Below, piece after piece: positions 53,137 through 61,424 of a stretch of DNA of 64,000 bases. How positions within the stretch are numbered: position 1 is the first letter of the stretch; every line of letters starts with the position of its first letter. The notes beneath the pieces are model-generated. The model ran no database searches. It saw only the letters and a list, made by a program, of their open reading frames with translations, and had not been told where the DNA came from. The DNA is from Achromobacter xylosoxidans A8 (GTDB lineage Bacteria; Pseudomonadota; Gammaproteobacteria; Burkholderiales; Burkholderiaceae_B): positions 3,968,001 through 4,032,000 of the forward strand of contig NC_014640.1 of NCBI RefSeq assembly GCF_000165835.1, given 5' to 3'. A program made the translations under genes and the position numbers.

Positions 53137-53637
53137 TCAGCGGGCCGGGCCTCGCGACTCGTCCGCAACCGCCAGGGCCACATCCATACTGACCAGCACC
53201 GGCGCGTTGCGCGGCAACTCGCGCACGCCGATGACCGAACGCGGATGCTCGCCCTGGCGCCCGAAAATCGCCACCAGCAGTTCCGATCCGGTATCGGCGA
53301 TGGCGGATAGCCTCGTGCTGGCGCGCTCGCCCACCTGGAAGAAGTAGTTGACGCGCAGTATCTGCTCCACCGCATCCAGGCTGCCCTGCGCGTGATGGGC
53401 GACCCATGACAGCGCATGCAATACACACAGGCGCACCGCCTCGCGCGCCTGCGCTTCGCCGACCTGCTCGCCTATGGCCCCTTGAACCAGCAACTGGTCC
53501 GCGCTGAGCTTGGGAATCTGCCCGGCGACATACACCGTGCTGCCATGCCGCAACGCCGGCAAATAGGCATAGTGCGTGGGCGTGGGCTGTGGCAGGACGA
53601 GCCCCAAGGCCTGCAAACGCGCATCGGCTCCGCTCAT
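53137..53637 (-). CDS. RidA/YjgF-family protein
   Basis: A protein of 166 residues of the RidA family, whose members hydrolyse reactive enamine/imine intermediates or have other deaminase-like roles. Visible family elements are GSTVYVAGQIPKL near the start and RSVIGVRELPRNAPVLVSMDVALAV at the end. The usual RidA arginine of the active site (R in RxxIGV) is present as RSVIGV. It lies nine bases downstream of the Bug gene on the same strand, with the dipeptidase-like gene upstream of both. The three make an uptake-and-breakdown set. Confidence 0.85.
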   Translation of the reverse strand: MSGADARLQALGLVLPQPTPTHYAYLPALRHGSTVYVAGQIPKLSADQLLVQGAIGEQVGEAQAREAVRLCVLHALSWVAHHAQGSLDAVEQILRVNYFFQVGERASTRLSAIADTGSELLVAIFGRQGEHPRSVIGVRELPRNAPVLVSMDVALAVADESRGPAR

Positions 53638-53645
53638 GACGTTCC

Positions 53646-54617
53646 TCAGAGACTGCCGGGCAGGAAGTTGACCTGCTTGGCCAGCGTCGCCCAGCGCTTG
53701 TTCTCGGCCGCGACAAAATCGGTGAAGGCCTGGGCCGAACCGCCCTTGGTGCTGACGCCCTGCTCTTTCAGGCGCGAGGCCACTTCGGGCGACTGCAATG
53801 CGCGATTGAAGTCCTGGTTGAGCTTCTTCACGACCGCCTCGGGCGTGCCGACCGGGGCGACGATGCCTTGCCAGGACGTGATGTCCATGTCCGCCAGGCC
53901 GACTTCCTTATAGCTGGGTATGTCCGGCGCGGAATCTATCCGCTCGGACGACGTGACCGCCAGGGCGCGCAGCTTGCCGGCCTGGACGTGCGGCAGCAAG
54001 GTAATCACCGGATCCAGGATCAGGCTGATATGTCCGCCCAGCAGATCGTTGATGGCGGGTGCGCTGCCCTTGTAGGGAATGTGGGCCATGCGGATGCCGG
54101 CGCGCTGCTTGAACAGTTCGCCTGCCAAAAAGGTGGAACTGGACGCCGAACCGAAGGTCAGTGTGTCCGGCTTGCTCTTGGCATAGGCGATGAACTCTTT
54201 CATCGTCTTGGCAGGCACGGCGTTGCCGGTGGCGATGATGTAGGGCTGATCGGCCAACAGGATCACCGGCGCGAAGTCGCGTGCGGCGGAATACGGCAGG
54301 CTGCTGTACTGCAGTTCGTTGATCGACATGATGGGCAGGTTGGCCAACAGCAGCGTGTAGCCGTCCGCTGGTGCGCGGGCCACGAACTCGGCCCCGATGA
54401 TGCCGCTGGCGCCGGGCTTGTTCACCACCAGCACGGGCTGCTTGACGTCCTGGCCCAGCTTTTGTGCGACGGTGCGCACGACCAGGTCGGCCACACCGCC
54501 CGGCGGGAACGGCACGACGATCTGTATGCTTTTAGTGGGAAAGTCCTGCGCGCTGGCGTTGCCGACGGCGCCCAGCGCCAGCGTGGCGCACGCAAGGATG
54601 CGAATGGCGTTCTTCAT
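53646..54617 (-). CDS. Bug-family periplasmic tripartite-tricarboxylate receptor
   Basis: A protein of 323 residues with a Sec signal peptide (about 1-23, ASAQ). The mature part has the Bug hallmarks FPTKSIQIVVPFPPGGVADLV, VNKPGASGIIGAEF and the closing GTPEAVVKKLNQDFNRAL. It binds an organic acid or related compound in the periplasm. It lies 25 bases after the M19 dipeptidase-like gene and nine bases before the RidA gene. The operon as a whole, divergent from the LysR gene at 55749, suggests catabolism of a peptide-like compound. No TctAB genes are nearby. Confidence 0.9.
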   Translation of the reverse strand: MKNAIRILACATLALGAVGNASAQDFPTKSIQIVVPFPPGGVADLVVRTVAQKLGQDVKQPVLVVNKPGASGIIGAEFVARAPADGYTLLLANLPIMSINELQYSSLPYSAARDFAPVILLADQPYIIATGNAVPAKTMKEFIAYAKSKPDTLTFGSASSSTFLAGELFKQRAGIRMAHIPYKGSAPAINDLLGGHISLILDPVITLLPHVQAGKLRALAVTSSERIDSAPDIPSYKEVGLADMDITSWQGIVAPVGTPEAVVKKLNQDFNRALQSPEVASRLKEQGVSTKGGSAQAFTDFVAAENKRWATLAKQVNFLPGSL

Positions 54618-54642
54618 GTAAGTGCTCCGAGGTTGCGACCGT

Positions 54643-55650
54643 TCAGGGATTGCGGGTAGTAGTGGCTTGCGGGCCGAAGCTTGCGTCGAAAAAGCGCATC
54701 CAGTTGCCGCCCATCAATAGCGCCACGTCGTCCGCTGAAAACCCGGTCGCGCGTAAGCCCTGCTCGATGTTCTGGAAACCGCGGCTGTCCTGGAACCAGT
54801 CCGGCTGCGGCGGAAACCCCGGCTGCGCGGCCGAGCCTTCGCCGTAATCGATGTTCTTGGTATAGCGGCCCGTGCGCATCCACTGCACCACCGAGTCCGG
54901 CTGGTCCTGGCACAGATCCGAGCCCAGGCCCAGGTGCTCCACTCCCACCAAGTCCGCGGTGCGCGCCACCATGGCACAGAAATCGTCCAGTGAACAATCC
55001 GATTTGTTCTTTAGGTGATGCGGATACAGCGAGAAACCGAACATGCCGCCCGCGCCGGCCAGCGCTTTCAGCACCGTGTCCGACTTGTTGCGCAGCGCCT
55101 GCGCCCATGCATGCGGATTGGCGTGGCTGATGGTGATGGGCCGCTCGGACAGTTCTATCGCTTCCAGCGTGGAGCGCTCGCCCGAATGGCTCATGTCGAT
55201 GACCAGCCCGACCCGGTTCATTTCCTTGATCACTTCGCGGCCCATGCGCGTGACGCCGCTGTCGACCGCTTCATAGCAGCCTGAAGCCAGCAGGGACTGG
55301 TTGTTATAGGTCAGCTGCATGAAGCGCACGCCCAGCGTGTGCACCACTTCGACCAGGCCGATGTCGTCTTCGATGGGCGATGGGTTCTGCAACCCGAAAA
55401 TGATCGCGGTGCGGCCGGACTCGCGGGCTCGCCTGACGTCGTCGCCGCTGCGCGCCTGCACGATCAGGTCGGGATAGCGCTCGAACCACCGGTTCCAGCG
55501 TTCGATGTTGTGGATCATCTCGCGCAGGTTCTCGTGATAGGCGATGGTGACGTGGACCGCGTCCACGCCGCCTTCACGCAGTTGGCGGAATATCTTTTCG
55601 GACCAGTTGCTGTATTGCAGCCCGTCGATGCGTAAGGCGCTTGCGCTCAT
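54643..55650 (-). CDS. M19 (membrane dipeptidase-like) protein with an altered metal site
   Basis: A protein of 335 residues of peptidase family M19. Conserved late residues are visible: histidine in VIDMSHSGERS, histidine in ITISHANPHAW and aspartate in LGLGSDLCQD. The early metal ligands are missing: where dipeptidases have H-x-D in a DGHND-type start, this one reads RIDGLQYSNW, and the bridging glutamate is replaced in IIFGLQNPSP. It therefore may bind one metal ion or have changed function. No signal peptide is seen. The ATG at 55650 is preceded by an AGGAAG. It heads the run with the Bug and RidA genes and lies divergent from a LysR gene. Confidence 0.85.
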   Translation of the reverse strand: MSASALRIDGLQYSNWSEKIFRQLREGGVDAVHVTIAYHENLREMIHNIERWNRWFERYPDLIVQARSGDDVRRARESGRTAIIFGLQNPSPIEDDIGLVEVVHTLGVRFMQLTYNNQSLLASGCYEAVDSGVTRMGREVIKEMNRVGLVIDMSHSGERSTLEAIELSERPITISHANPHAWAQALRNKSDTVLKALAGAGGMFGFSLYPHHLKNKSDCSLDDFCAMVARTADLVGVEHLGLGSDLCQDQPDSVVQWMRTGRYTKNIDYGEGSAAQPGFPPQPDWFQDSRGFQNIEQGLRATGFSADDVALLMGGNWMRFFDASFGPQATTTRNP

Positions 55651-55712
55651 TGCTTGCTTCCTGGATTGGCAGTGAGCGGTACTGTAGATTTCCGGCCATA
55701 ATTCAGTCAAAC

Positions 55713-55730
55713 TAAAATAATTTCGTTTTA
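55713..55730. promoter_or_regulatory. AT-rich inverted repeat between LysR and dipeptidase-run genes
   Basis: TAAAA (55713-55717) and TTTTA (55726-55730) face each other across eight bases in an AT-rich stretch of the 98-base divergent promoter region. LysR proteins bind AT-rich dyads in such places. The candidate regulator is the adjacent gene product. The arms are only five bases, so the assignment is tentative. Confidence 0.35.
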
Positions 55731-55748
55731 TTTCATTTTTTCTTAAAT

Positions 55749-56630
55749 ATGAAACTAGAGCACTTGCGCATGTTCATGGCCGTGGTCGACGCCGGCGAAC
55801 TGGCCCAGGCCGGCGACCGAGTCGGCCGCACGCCGGCGGCGCTATCCATGACCCTGAAGCAGCTGGAATCGGAGCTGGGCGGCCCGTTGTTCGAAGGCGA
55901 ACGCAAGATCCGTCTGTCTCCGCTGGGCCTTTATGTCCGCGCACAAGCTCAGCGGGCCATTGCGGAATTCGACTCGGCCGTGGCCCACATGGTCCGCTAT
56001 GCCAGCGGCGCGCTCGGAACAGCCAAGGTGGCGGCCGTGCCGAGCGCAGCCATCCGACTGCTGCCGCAAGTCATCGGATCGATGCGCCGGCAGTATCCGC
56101 AAGTGCGGGTGGATTTGCGAGACATAGACTCGGCCGCGGTCGGCAAGGCGGTGGCCGACGGAGAAGTCGATTTCGGCATTGCCACGCTGCCGGCGCCCTT
56201 GCCCGGCATCGCGACCGAGCCCCTGTTCGAAGACCGTTTCGTACTGGTGTGTCCAGCGGGACATGGCCTGACCAAACTGCGCCGCAACGTGCGCTGGAGC
56301 GATATCGATGCCGCGGAGTTCATTGCGAACGGCTTGTGCGCCCGGTTCAACTCCCCGGAAGTCGCCGCATTGGTGGAGGCCTCGCTGCTGACGGTGCGCA
56401 ACACCACCTCCTTGCTGACCTTCGTCGAACAGGGTTTTGGCGTCACCATCCTGCCTGCTCTGGCGGTCACGACAAGCGCGAAATTGGCGATCGTGCCCCT
56501 GGCCGACCAAAGCGCCGTCCGCAGCCTGGAAGTGCTGACCCGCGGCGGTGAGACGCTTAGCCCGGCCGCTCAAGCGCTATTGGGACTCACGCGCAGCATG
56601 GCTGCCGAGCTGGCACTGGCCTGGTCATGA
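55749..56630 (+). CDS. LysR-type transcriptional regulator of the dipeptidase/Bug/RidA run
   Basis: A protein of 293 residues. The helix-turn-helix (VDAGELAQAGDRVGRTPAALSMTL, about residues 13-36) is followed by the effector domain (TAKVAAVPSAAIRLLPQVI). It is divergent from the M19-Bug-RidA run, with 98 bases between the starts, and most likely controls it. The start is preceded by a very T-rich stretch rather than a strong ribosome site. The inducer is unknown but probably the imported or processed compound. Confidence 0.9.
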   Translation: MKLEHLRMFMAVVDAGELAQAGDRVGRTPAALSMTLKQLESELGGPLFEGERKIRLSPLGLYVRAQAQRAIAEFDSAVAHMVRYASGALGTAKVAAVPSAAIRLLPQVIGSMRRQYPQVRVDLRDIDSAAVGKAVADGEVDFGIATLPAPLPGIATEPLFEDRFVLVCPAGHGLTKLRRNVRWSDIDAAEFIANGLCARFNSPEVAALVEASLLTVRNTTSLLTFVEQGFGVTILPALAVTTSAKLAIVPLADQSAVRSLEVLTRGGETLSPAAQALLGLTRSMAAELALAWS

Positions 56631-56646
56631 TTTTTTCGGGACATCG

Positions 56647-56856
56647 ATGAAATTCGACATCTACGGCAGGTTTCAGCTCGACATCCAGCGCGAGGGCTCG
56701 GTATGGACGGCGTACCGGTCGGAAGCCGGCAAGCGCGTGCGGGCTGCGGACCTTGCCATTCCTGCCGACGTTCCCGCGGACGGGCTGGCCGAGTACCTGG
56801 ATGACATCTATCACGAGCTGTCCGGTCCGGGTGACCGGATCGAGCGTATCGGCTAG
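56647..56856 (+). CDS. Small DUF7661-like protein
   Basis: A protein of 69 residues that begins MKFDIYGRFQLDIQREGSVW, a pattern that I associate with the small DUF7661 family. It ends in LDDIYHELSGPGDRIERIG. It has no signal peptide and no known function. It starts 16 bases after the LysR stop and may be co-transcribed with it. The ATG is preceded by GGGACATC, a weak ribosome site. Its codon use fits the genome. Confidence 0.6.
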   Translation: MKFDIYGRFQLDIQREGSVWTAYRSEAGKRVRAADLAIPADVPADGLAEYLDDIYHELSGPGDRIERIG

Positions 56857-57139
56857 GGCAGCCGGACTACTCCTCTTCGCCGTAGCCAAAAGGCCAACGG
56901 CGCTTGTTCGGCTCGGGCGCGGGTTGCTGACTTTGCATGACGGGCTCCTGAGATTCGATGGACGAATACTACCGGCATCCGCCAAATCGAACTGCAAAGG
57001 TTCGCAAAGATCGCGGCAATCATGCCGCAAGAGCCCCATCCACGTTTCTAACACAAGGCAGCCGCGGCCCGCATCGGGGCTAGAACGTATGCCATTTCCT
57101 GGACCGGCGCGTAGGATTGAAGCCGTACGGGAGAGCGCC

Positions 57140-57370
57140 ATGCCAGATTCCAGCTGGATTTGCGGCAGCGAGCCGCCGGGTCGCCAGGGATTCTTCGAGA
57201 CTGAATTCAATACTGGCCAGACCGAAGTCACGATGTACTCCGTATTGGGCTGGATGCCGCCTGCGCATCGCGGATACGTCGTCAGATGGCGCTCGTTGGA
57301 ACCGGCGGTGGAACAGGCGGAGATAGAGCGCTATCTGTATTACCGGCGCGAGGGGCGCGGGTATTCTTGA
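57140..57370 (+). CDS. Small protein of unknown function
   Basis: A protein of 76 residues (MPDSSWICGSEPPGRQGFF, later MYSVLGWMPPAHRGYVVRW), without signal peptide or recognised family. A GGGAG seven bases upstream supports the ATG at 57140. It ends 27 bases before a strong terminator, which supports it as a real transcribed gene. The 284-base gap after the DUF7661-like gene holds no other gene that I can support. Confidence 0.55.
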   Translation: MPDSSWICGSEPPGRQGFFETEFNTGQTEVTMYSVLGWMPPAHRGYVVRWRSLEPAVEQAEIERYLYYRREGRGYS

Positions 57371-57397
57371 GCGCCCCTTTGCCGGTACTGTTACGCG

Positions 57398-57421
57398 AAA
57401 GCCCGCCGTAGCGGGCTTTTT
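57398..57421 (+). terminator. Rho-independent terminator
   Basis: AAAGCCCGC and GCGGGCTTT pair around a CGTA loop, followed by further T on the plus strand. It ends the transcript of the small gene at 57140-57370. On the minus strand the stem could also serve the convergent lipoprotein gene, whose stop is 20 bases away, although the T-run there is short. Confidence 0.85.
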
Positions 57422-57441
57422 CATGGGCAACCGTCCACGGA

Positions 57442-57792
57442 TCAGGGCAGCTTGGAAGCGACGAACGCGGCTTCGTTCTGATGGCCCGGATACTGGCTGG
57501 TCACGCGGCTTGTGAATTCCTGCTTCGTGATCCGATGGCGATAGGCGTCGTGCAGCCACACCAGGAACTGGTCCTGCTGCGCCTTCGTATCCAATGGGAT
57601 ACGGCGATAGTTCGGATTCGCCTCCACCTGGCCCAACAGTTGGTTCATCCAATCCGTGAACGGCTTGTCGACCTCGGCCGCAACCACGCGCGGATCCTCC
57701 GGCTGGCTGCTGGCGCACCCCTGCATCAGCGGCAGACTGAACGCCACGGCCACTGCCAGGACAAGACCCGCTTTCTTGAAACGCGTAGACAT
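57442..57792 (-). CDS. Small lipoprotein of unknown function
   Basis: A protein of 116 residues. The N-terminal signal (MSTRFKKAGLVLAVAVAFSL) ends in the lipobox LMQGC, where Cys26 would be lipidated, so the mature protein is anchored in the membrane. The mature part is hydrophilic, with DPRVVAAEVDKPFTDWMNQ and HRITKQEFTSRVTSQYPG. I recognise no family. It is a lone gene convergent with the small gene at 57140-57370, sharing the terminator region. The ATG at 57792 has an AGGAGT seven bases upstream. Confidence 0.8.
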   Translation of the reverse strand: MSTRFKKAGLVLAVAVAFSLPLMQGCASSQPEDPRVVAAEVDKPFTDWMNQLLGQVEANPNYRRIPLDTKAQQDQFLVWLHDAYRHRITKQEFTSRVTSQYPGHQNEAAFVASKLP

Positions 57793-58015
57793 GCGTACTC
57801 CTCAATAAGTGTTCCCGTCGGCCCCCGACTTTAAGCCAAGTCGGCGGACGGTTTTGTGTCCGACGACGGTTTGGCCGCCGCAAGCCCTTGAAATAACTGC
57901 AAGTTATGAAATTCCCTGCGGAAAACCCCATCAGGGAATTTACTTATGCTCTTTAATTATTTGCAAAGCGCATACTTGCCGGGCAAGAATTCGTCCTTGG
58001 CATAGATCAATACAG

Positions 58016-58993
58016 ATGGAACTTCGTCAACTCGAGGCCTTCGCGGCCGTCATGTCCACGGGCAGCGTCACTGCTGCCGGCCGGCTGTTGGGACGCTCCC
58101 AGCCGGCGATCAGCCGGTTGTTGCAGGAACTGGAAGCCGAGATCGGCTATCCCTTGTTTGCGCGCAGCGGCCCGCGCGTGACGCCCACCGAGCAGGGCTT
58201 CCTGCTGTATGACGACGTCGAGCGCGCGCTGGCGGGCATGCAGCAGATCCGCAGCCGCGCCGATGAAATCGCCCGTGGCCAGGCCCAGCCGCTGCTGATG
58301 GCCGCCACCTCCGCCCTGGCGGCGGGGCTGGTGCCCGACGCGCTCAAGCGCATCGAGGACCGCATCGGCGCCGCCCGCATCCAGCTGCGCAGCGCCTCGC
58401 CCGAACGCGTGGTGCACGCCGTGCTGTCGGGCGCCGCGCAACTGGGCGCGACCAGCCTGCCGCTGGAACATCGCGGCCTGACGGTGCATTGGATCGGGCA
58501 GGCCCCCTGTGTGGTCGCGTTGCCGGAAAACGATCCGCTGGCCCAGCAAGCCGTGGTGCCAGTGGCCGCGCTGGCCGGGCGCCGCATGATCACGATGGCC
58601 AACCCCTACCGGCTGCGCCGCCGCCTCGACGCCGCGCTGGCGCAGAACGCCCAGGCGCTGGGCACCATGGAAACCAATTCGTCCGTCAACGCCCTGGCCG
58701 CCGTGCGCGCCGGACTGGGCGTGTCGGTGCTGGAACCGATCACCGCCTACGGCGCCCCCATGCCGGGCGTGGCGATCCGCCCCATCGACCTGGACATCCC
58801 CTTTTTCTTCGGGGTCATCACCCCGCAGTCGCAAACGCCGACGCCAGCCTGCCAGGCCATGGTCGACGCGCTCGCCCAAGCCGCCGCGGCCCTGCTGCCC
58901 GGCTTCGCCCTGCACGACGCCGCCGAGCATTCGGCCCTCCTGCAGTCGATCTATGGCGACGACGCCCCTCTTACGGAATCCCCCACTATATGA
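58016..58993 (+). CDS. LysR-type transcriptional regulator heading a monooxygenase/ABC operon
   Basis: A protein of 325 residues. The helix-turn-helix (MSTGSVTAAGRLLGRSQPAISRLL, about residues 12-35) and the effector domain (QPLLMAATSALAAGLVPDAL) are typical, and a longer C-terminal tail follows. It is the first gene of a run of at least six, with its stop overlapping the flavin-monooxygenase start (ATGA, 58990-58993). A LysR gene leading its target operon in the same direction is less usual than a divergent one. It would act on its own promoter in the 223-base gap before it. The first ATG considered, at 58016, lies after TAC-AG with a weak ribosome site. Confidence 0.9.
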   Translation: MELRQLEAFAAVMSTGSVTAAGRLLGRSQPAISRLLQELEAEIGYPLFARSGPRVTPTEQGFLLYDDVERALAGMQQIRSRADEIARGQAQPLLMAATSALAAGLVPDALKRIEDRIGAARIQLRSASPERVVHAVLSGAAQLGATSLPLEHRGLTVHWIGQAPCVVALPENDPLAQQAVVPVAALAGRRMITMANPYRLRRRLDAALAQNAQALGTMETNSSVNALAAVRAGLGVSVLEPITAYGAPMPGVAIRPIDLDIPFFFGVITPQSQTPTPACQAMVDALAQAAAALLPGFALHDAAEHSALLQSIYGDDAPLTESPTI

Positions 58994-60453
58994 ATCAGCC
59001 CCTAGCCACCCCGCCGCAAGGCCTGGCCGCGCTGGAAGCGCGCTTGCAGCAAGACCTGTCCTGGCTGGAAATCCCCGCCAAGAACTGGGTCACGCCCCGC
59101 CTCGTCGACGGCCAACCGGTGCTGGACGTGGCCGTGATCGGCGGCGGCATGGCCGGCCTGGCCGCGGCCGCCTCGCTCAAGCATCTGGGCATCAACGCCC
59201 CGATCTTCGACCAGGCGCCCGAAGGCTATGAAGGCCCCTGGGCCACCACCGCCCGCATGGAAACCCTGCGCTCGCCCAAGCAGTTGACCGGTCCCGCGCT
59301 GGGCCTGCCGGCGCTGACCTTCCGCGCCTGGTTCGAAGCGCAGTTCGGCTCCGAAGAATGGGAAGCGCTGGACAAGATTCCGCGCCTGCAATGGATGGAT
59401 TATCTGCGCTGGTACCGCCGCGCGCTGGACCTGGACGTGCGTAACGAGCACCGCATCCTGGCCGTGCTGCCGCGCGCCGACCAGCTGGTGCAGCTGGACA
59501 TCGAGTCCCCCGCCGGACGCAGCACGGTGCTGGCGCGCCGCGTGGTGCTAGCCACCGGCCGCGACGGCCTGGGCGGCGCCTATGTGCCTGATTTTGCGAA
59601 GAAGCTGCCGCGCAACCGCTGGGCGCATTCGTCCGACGTGATGGACTACAACACCCTGGCCGGCAAGCGCGTGGGCGTGGTGGGCGCGGGCGCATCGGCC
59701 ATGGACAGCGCGGCCACCGCACTGGAAGCCGGCGCCGCCAGCGTCGACCTGCTGATCCGCCGCAACGACATTCCCCGCGTCAACAAGGGCAAGGGCGCGG
59801 GCAATCCCGGCCTGACCCACGGCCACCTGACCTTGCCCGACGAATGGAAGTGGAAGATCCGCCACTACATCAACGCCGCCCAGGTGCCGCCGCCGCGCGG
59901 CAGCACGCTGCGAGTCTCGCGCCACCCCAACGCCCGCTTCAACCTGGGCGCGGGCGTGCAGGACCTGGCGCTGGTCTGCGATGAAATCCACGTCACCACG
60001 CCCAAGGGCGTGTTCGTGCTGGACTTCCTGATCTTCTCCACCGGTTTCCGCATCGACTGGACCGTGCGTCCGGAGTTCGCCGCGCTGGCGCCGCACGTGC
60101 GCGCCTGGGGCGACCGCTACGTGCCGCCGGCTGGCGAAGAAGACCAGGAACTGCATGATTCGCCCGACCTGGGCGCCGTGTTTGAACTACAGGAAAAGAG
60201 CCCAGGCGCCTGTCCCGGCCTGGACCGCGTGCATTGCTTCTCCTACCCCGCGGCGCTGACGCAGGGCACGATCTCGGGCGACATCCCGGCCATCAGCGAA
60301 GGCGCCAAGCGCCTGGCGCAAGGCATCGCCGGCCTGTTCTACCGCGAGGACGTGGAGACGCACTACGCCAATATGGAAGCGTTCTCCGAGCCCGAAGTGT
60401 TCGGCGACGAATGGACGCCAGCCCCGGCTCCGCAAGCGGAGACCGCGCAATGA
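58990..60453 (+). CDS. Flavin-containing monooxygenase-like FAD/NAD(P)-binding oxidoreductase
   Basis: A protein of 487 residues. The first Rossmann motif VAVIGGGMAGLAAAASLKHLG (about 48-68) binds FAD; the second GVVGAGASAMDSAATALEAG (about 220-240) binds NADPH. Between them lies ATGRDGLGGAYVPD. The fold is that of Baeyer-Villiger or flavin-containing monooxygenases, which insert oxygen into ketones or oxidise amines and sulphides. It lies between the LysR gene and an ABC importer and overlaps both by four bases. It probably oxidises the imported compound. The substrate is unknown. Confidence 0.85.
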   Translation: MNQPLATPPQGLAALEARLQQDLSWLEIPAKNWVTPRLVDGQPVLDVAVIGGGMAGLAAAASLKHLGINAPIFDQAPEGYEGPWATTARMETLRSPKQLTGPALGLPALTFRAWFEAQFGSEEWEALDKIPRLQWMDYLRWYRRALDLDVRNEHRILAVLPRADQLVQLDIESPAGRSTVLARRVVLATGRDGLGGAYVPDFAKKLPRNRWAHSSDVMDYNTLAGKRVGVVGAGASAMDSAATALEAGAASVDLLIRRNDIPRVNKGKGAGNPGLTHGHLTLPDEWKWKIRHYINAAQVPPPRGSTLRVSRHPNARFNLGAGVQDLALVCDEIHVTTPKGVFVLDFLIFSTGFRIDWTVRPEFAALAPHVRAWGDRYVPPAGEEDQELHDSPDLGAVFELQEKSPGACPGLDRVHCFSYPAALTQGTISGDIPAISEGAKRLAQGIAGLFYREDVETHYANMEAFSEPEVFGDEWTPAPAPQAETAQ

Positions 60454-61424
60454 CGGGTTGGTTGCTGCGCCGCATCGCGCAAGCCGCGGTGGTGGTCTTC
60501 CTGATGACGCTGATCGTCTTCGTGGGCCTGCACGCCATCGGCAATCCGGTGGACATCCTGATCGGCCAGGACGTCGACCAGGTGGACCGCGCCCGCATCA
60601 TCGCCGAACTGGGCCTGGACAAGCCGCTGTGGGAACAGTACCTGGCGTTCCTGAACGGTGCCCTGCATGGCAATCTGGGCAATAGCTTCGTCTACAACAT
60701 TCCGGCCGTGGAACTGGTGATCCAGCGCCTGCCGGCAACTTTCGAACTGGCCATCGCCGCGATGATGCTCACCGTGGTGGTGGGCCTGCCGCTGGGCCTG
60801 TACGCCGGCCTGTATCCCGATAGCCGTTTCGCCAAGATGATCATGGCAGGCAGCATCGTCGGCTTCTCGCTGCCGACGTTCTGGATCGCGCTGATGCTGA
60901 TCATGACGTTCAGCGTGTCGCTGGGCTGGCTGCCGGCCAGCGGCCGCGGCGAAACCGTGGAGTTCCTGGGCTTCCAGTGGTCCTGGCTGACGGCCGACGG
61001 CTGGCGCCACCTGATCCTGCCGGCGTTCAACCTGTCGCTGTTCAAGATTTCGCTGGTGATCCGCCTGACCCGCGCCGGCGTGCGCGACGTGCTGCCGCTG
61101 GACTTCGTGAAGTTCGCCCGCGCCAAGGGCCTGTCGCCCATGCGCGTGGTCTGTGTCCACGTGCTGCGCAACACCATGATCCCGCTGGTGACGGTGCTGG
61201 GCCTGGAGCTGGGCTCCACCATCGCCTTCGCCGTGGTCACGGAAAGCATCTTCGCCTGGCCCGGCGCCGGCAAGCTGATCCTGGACAGCCTGAACGCGCT
61301 GGACCGCCCCGTCATCGTGGCCTACCTGATCGTGGTGGTGTGCCTGTTCGTGACCCTGAACCTGATCGTGGACATTCTTTATAAAGTGCTGGACCCGCGG
61401 GTGCGGCTGGAGGCCTCGGCATGA
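60450..61424 (+). CDS. Peptide-type ABC transporter permease (DppB/OppB-like)
   Basis: A protein of 324 residues with the six-helix DppB layout: N-terminal MTGWLLRRIAQAAVVVFLM, the family motif LDKPLWEQYLAFL and an EAA loop (DFVKFARAKGLSPMRVVCVHVLRNTM, about residues 215-240). The C-terminal ending DPRVRLEASA fits the family. It forms the channel with the next permease. Its start overlaps the monooxygenase stop by four bases, so import and oxidation are coupled. The binding protein of this importer is not in the window and may lie to the right. Confidence 0.9.
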   Translation: MTGWLLRRIAQAAVVVFLMTLIVFVGLHAIGNPVDILIGQDVDQVDRARIIAELGLDKPLWEQYLAFLNGALHGNLGNSFVYNIPAVELVIQRLPATFELAIAAMMLTVVVGLPLGLYAGLYPDSRFAKMIMAGSIVGFSLPTFWIALMLIMTFSVSLGWLPASGRGETVEFLGFQWSWLTADGWRHLILPAFNLSLFKISLVIRLTRAGVRDVLPLDFVKFARAKGLSPMRVVCVHVLRNTMIPLVTVLGLELGSTIAFAVVTESIFAWPGAGKLILDSLNALDRPVIVAYLIVVVCLFVTLNLIVDILYKVLDPRVRLEASA

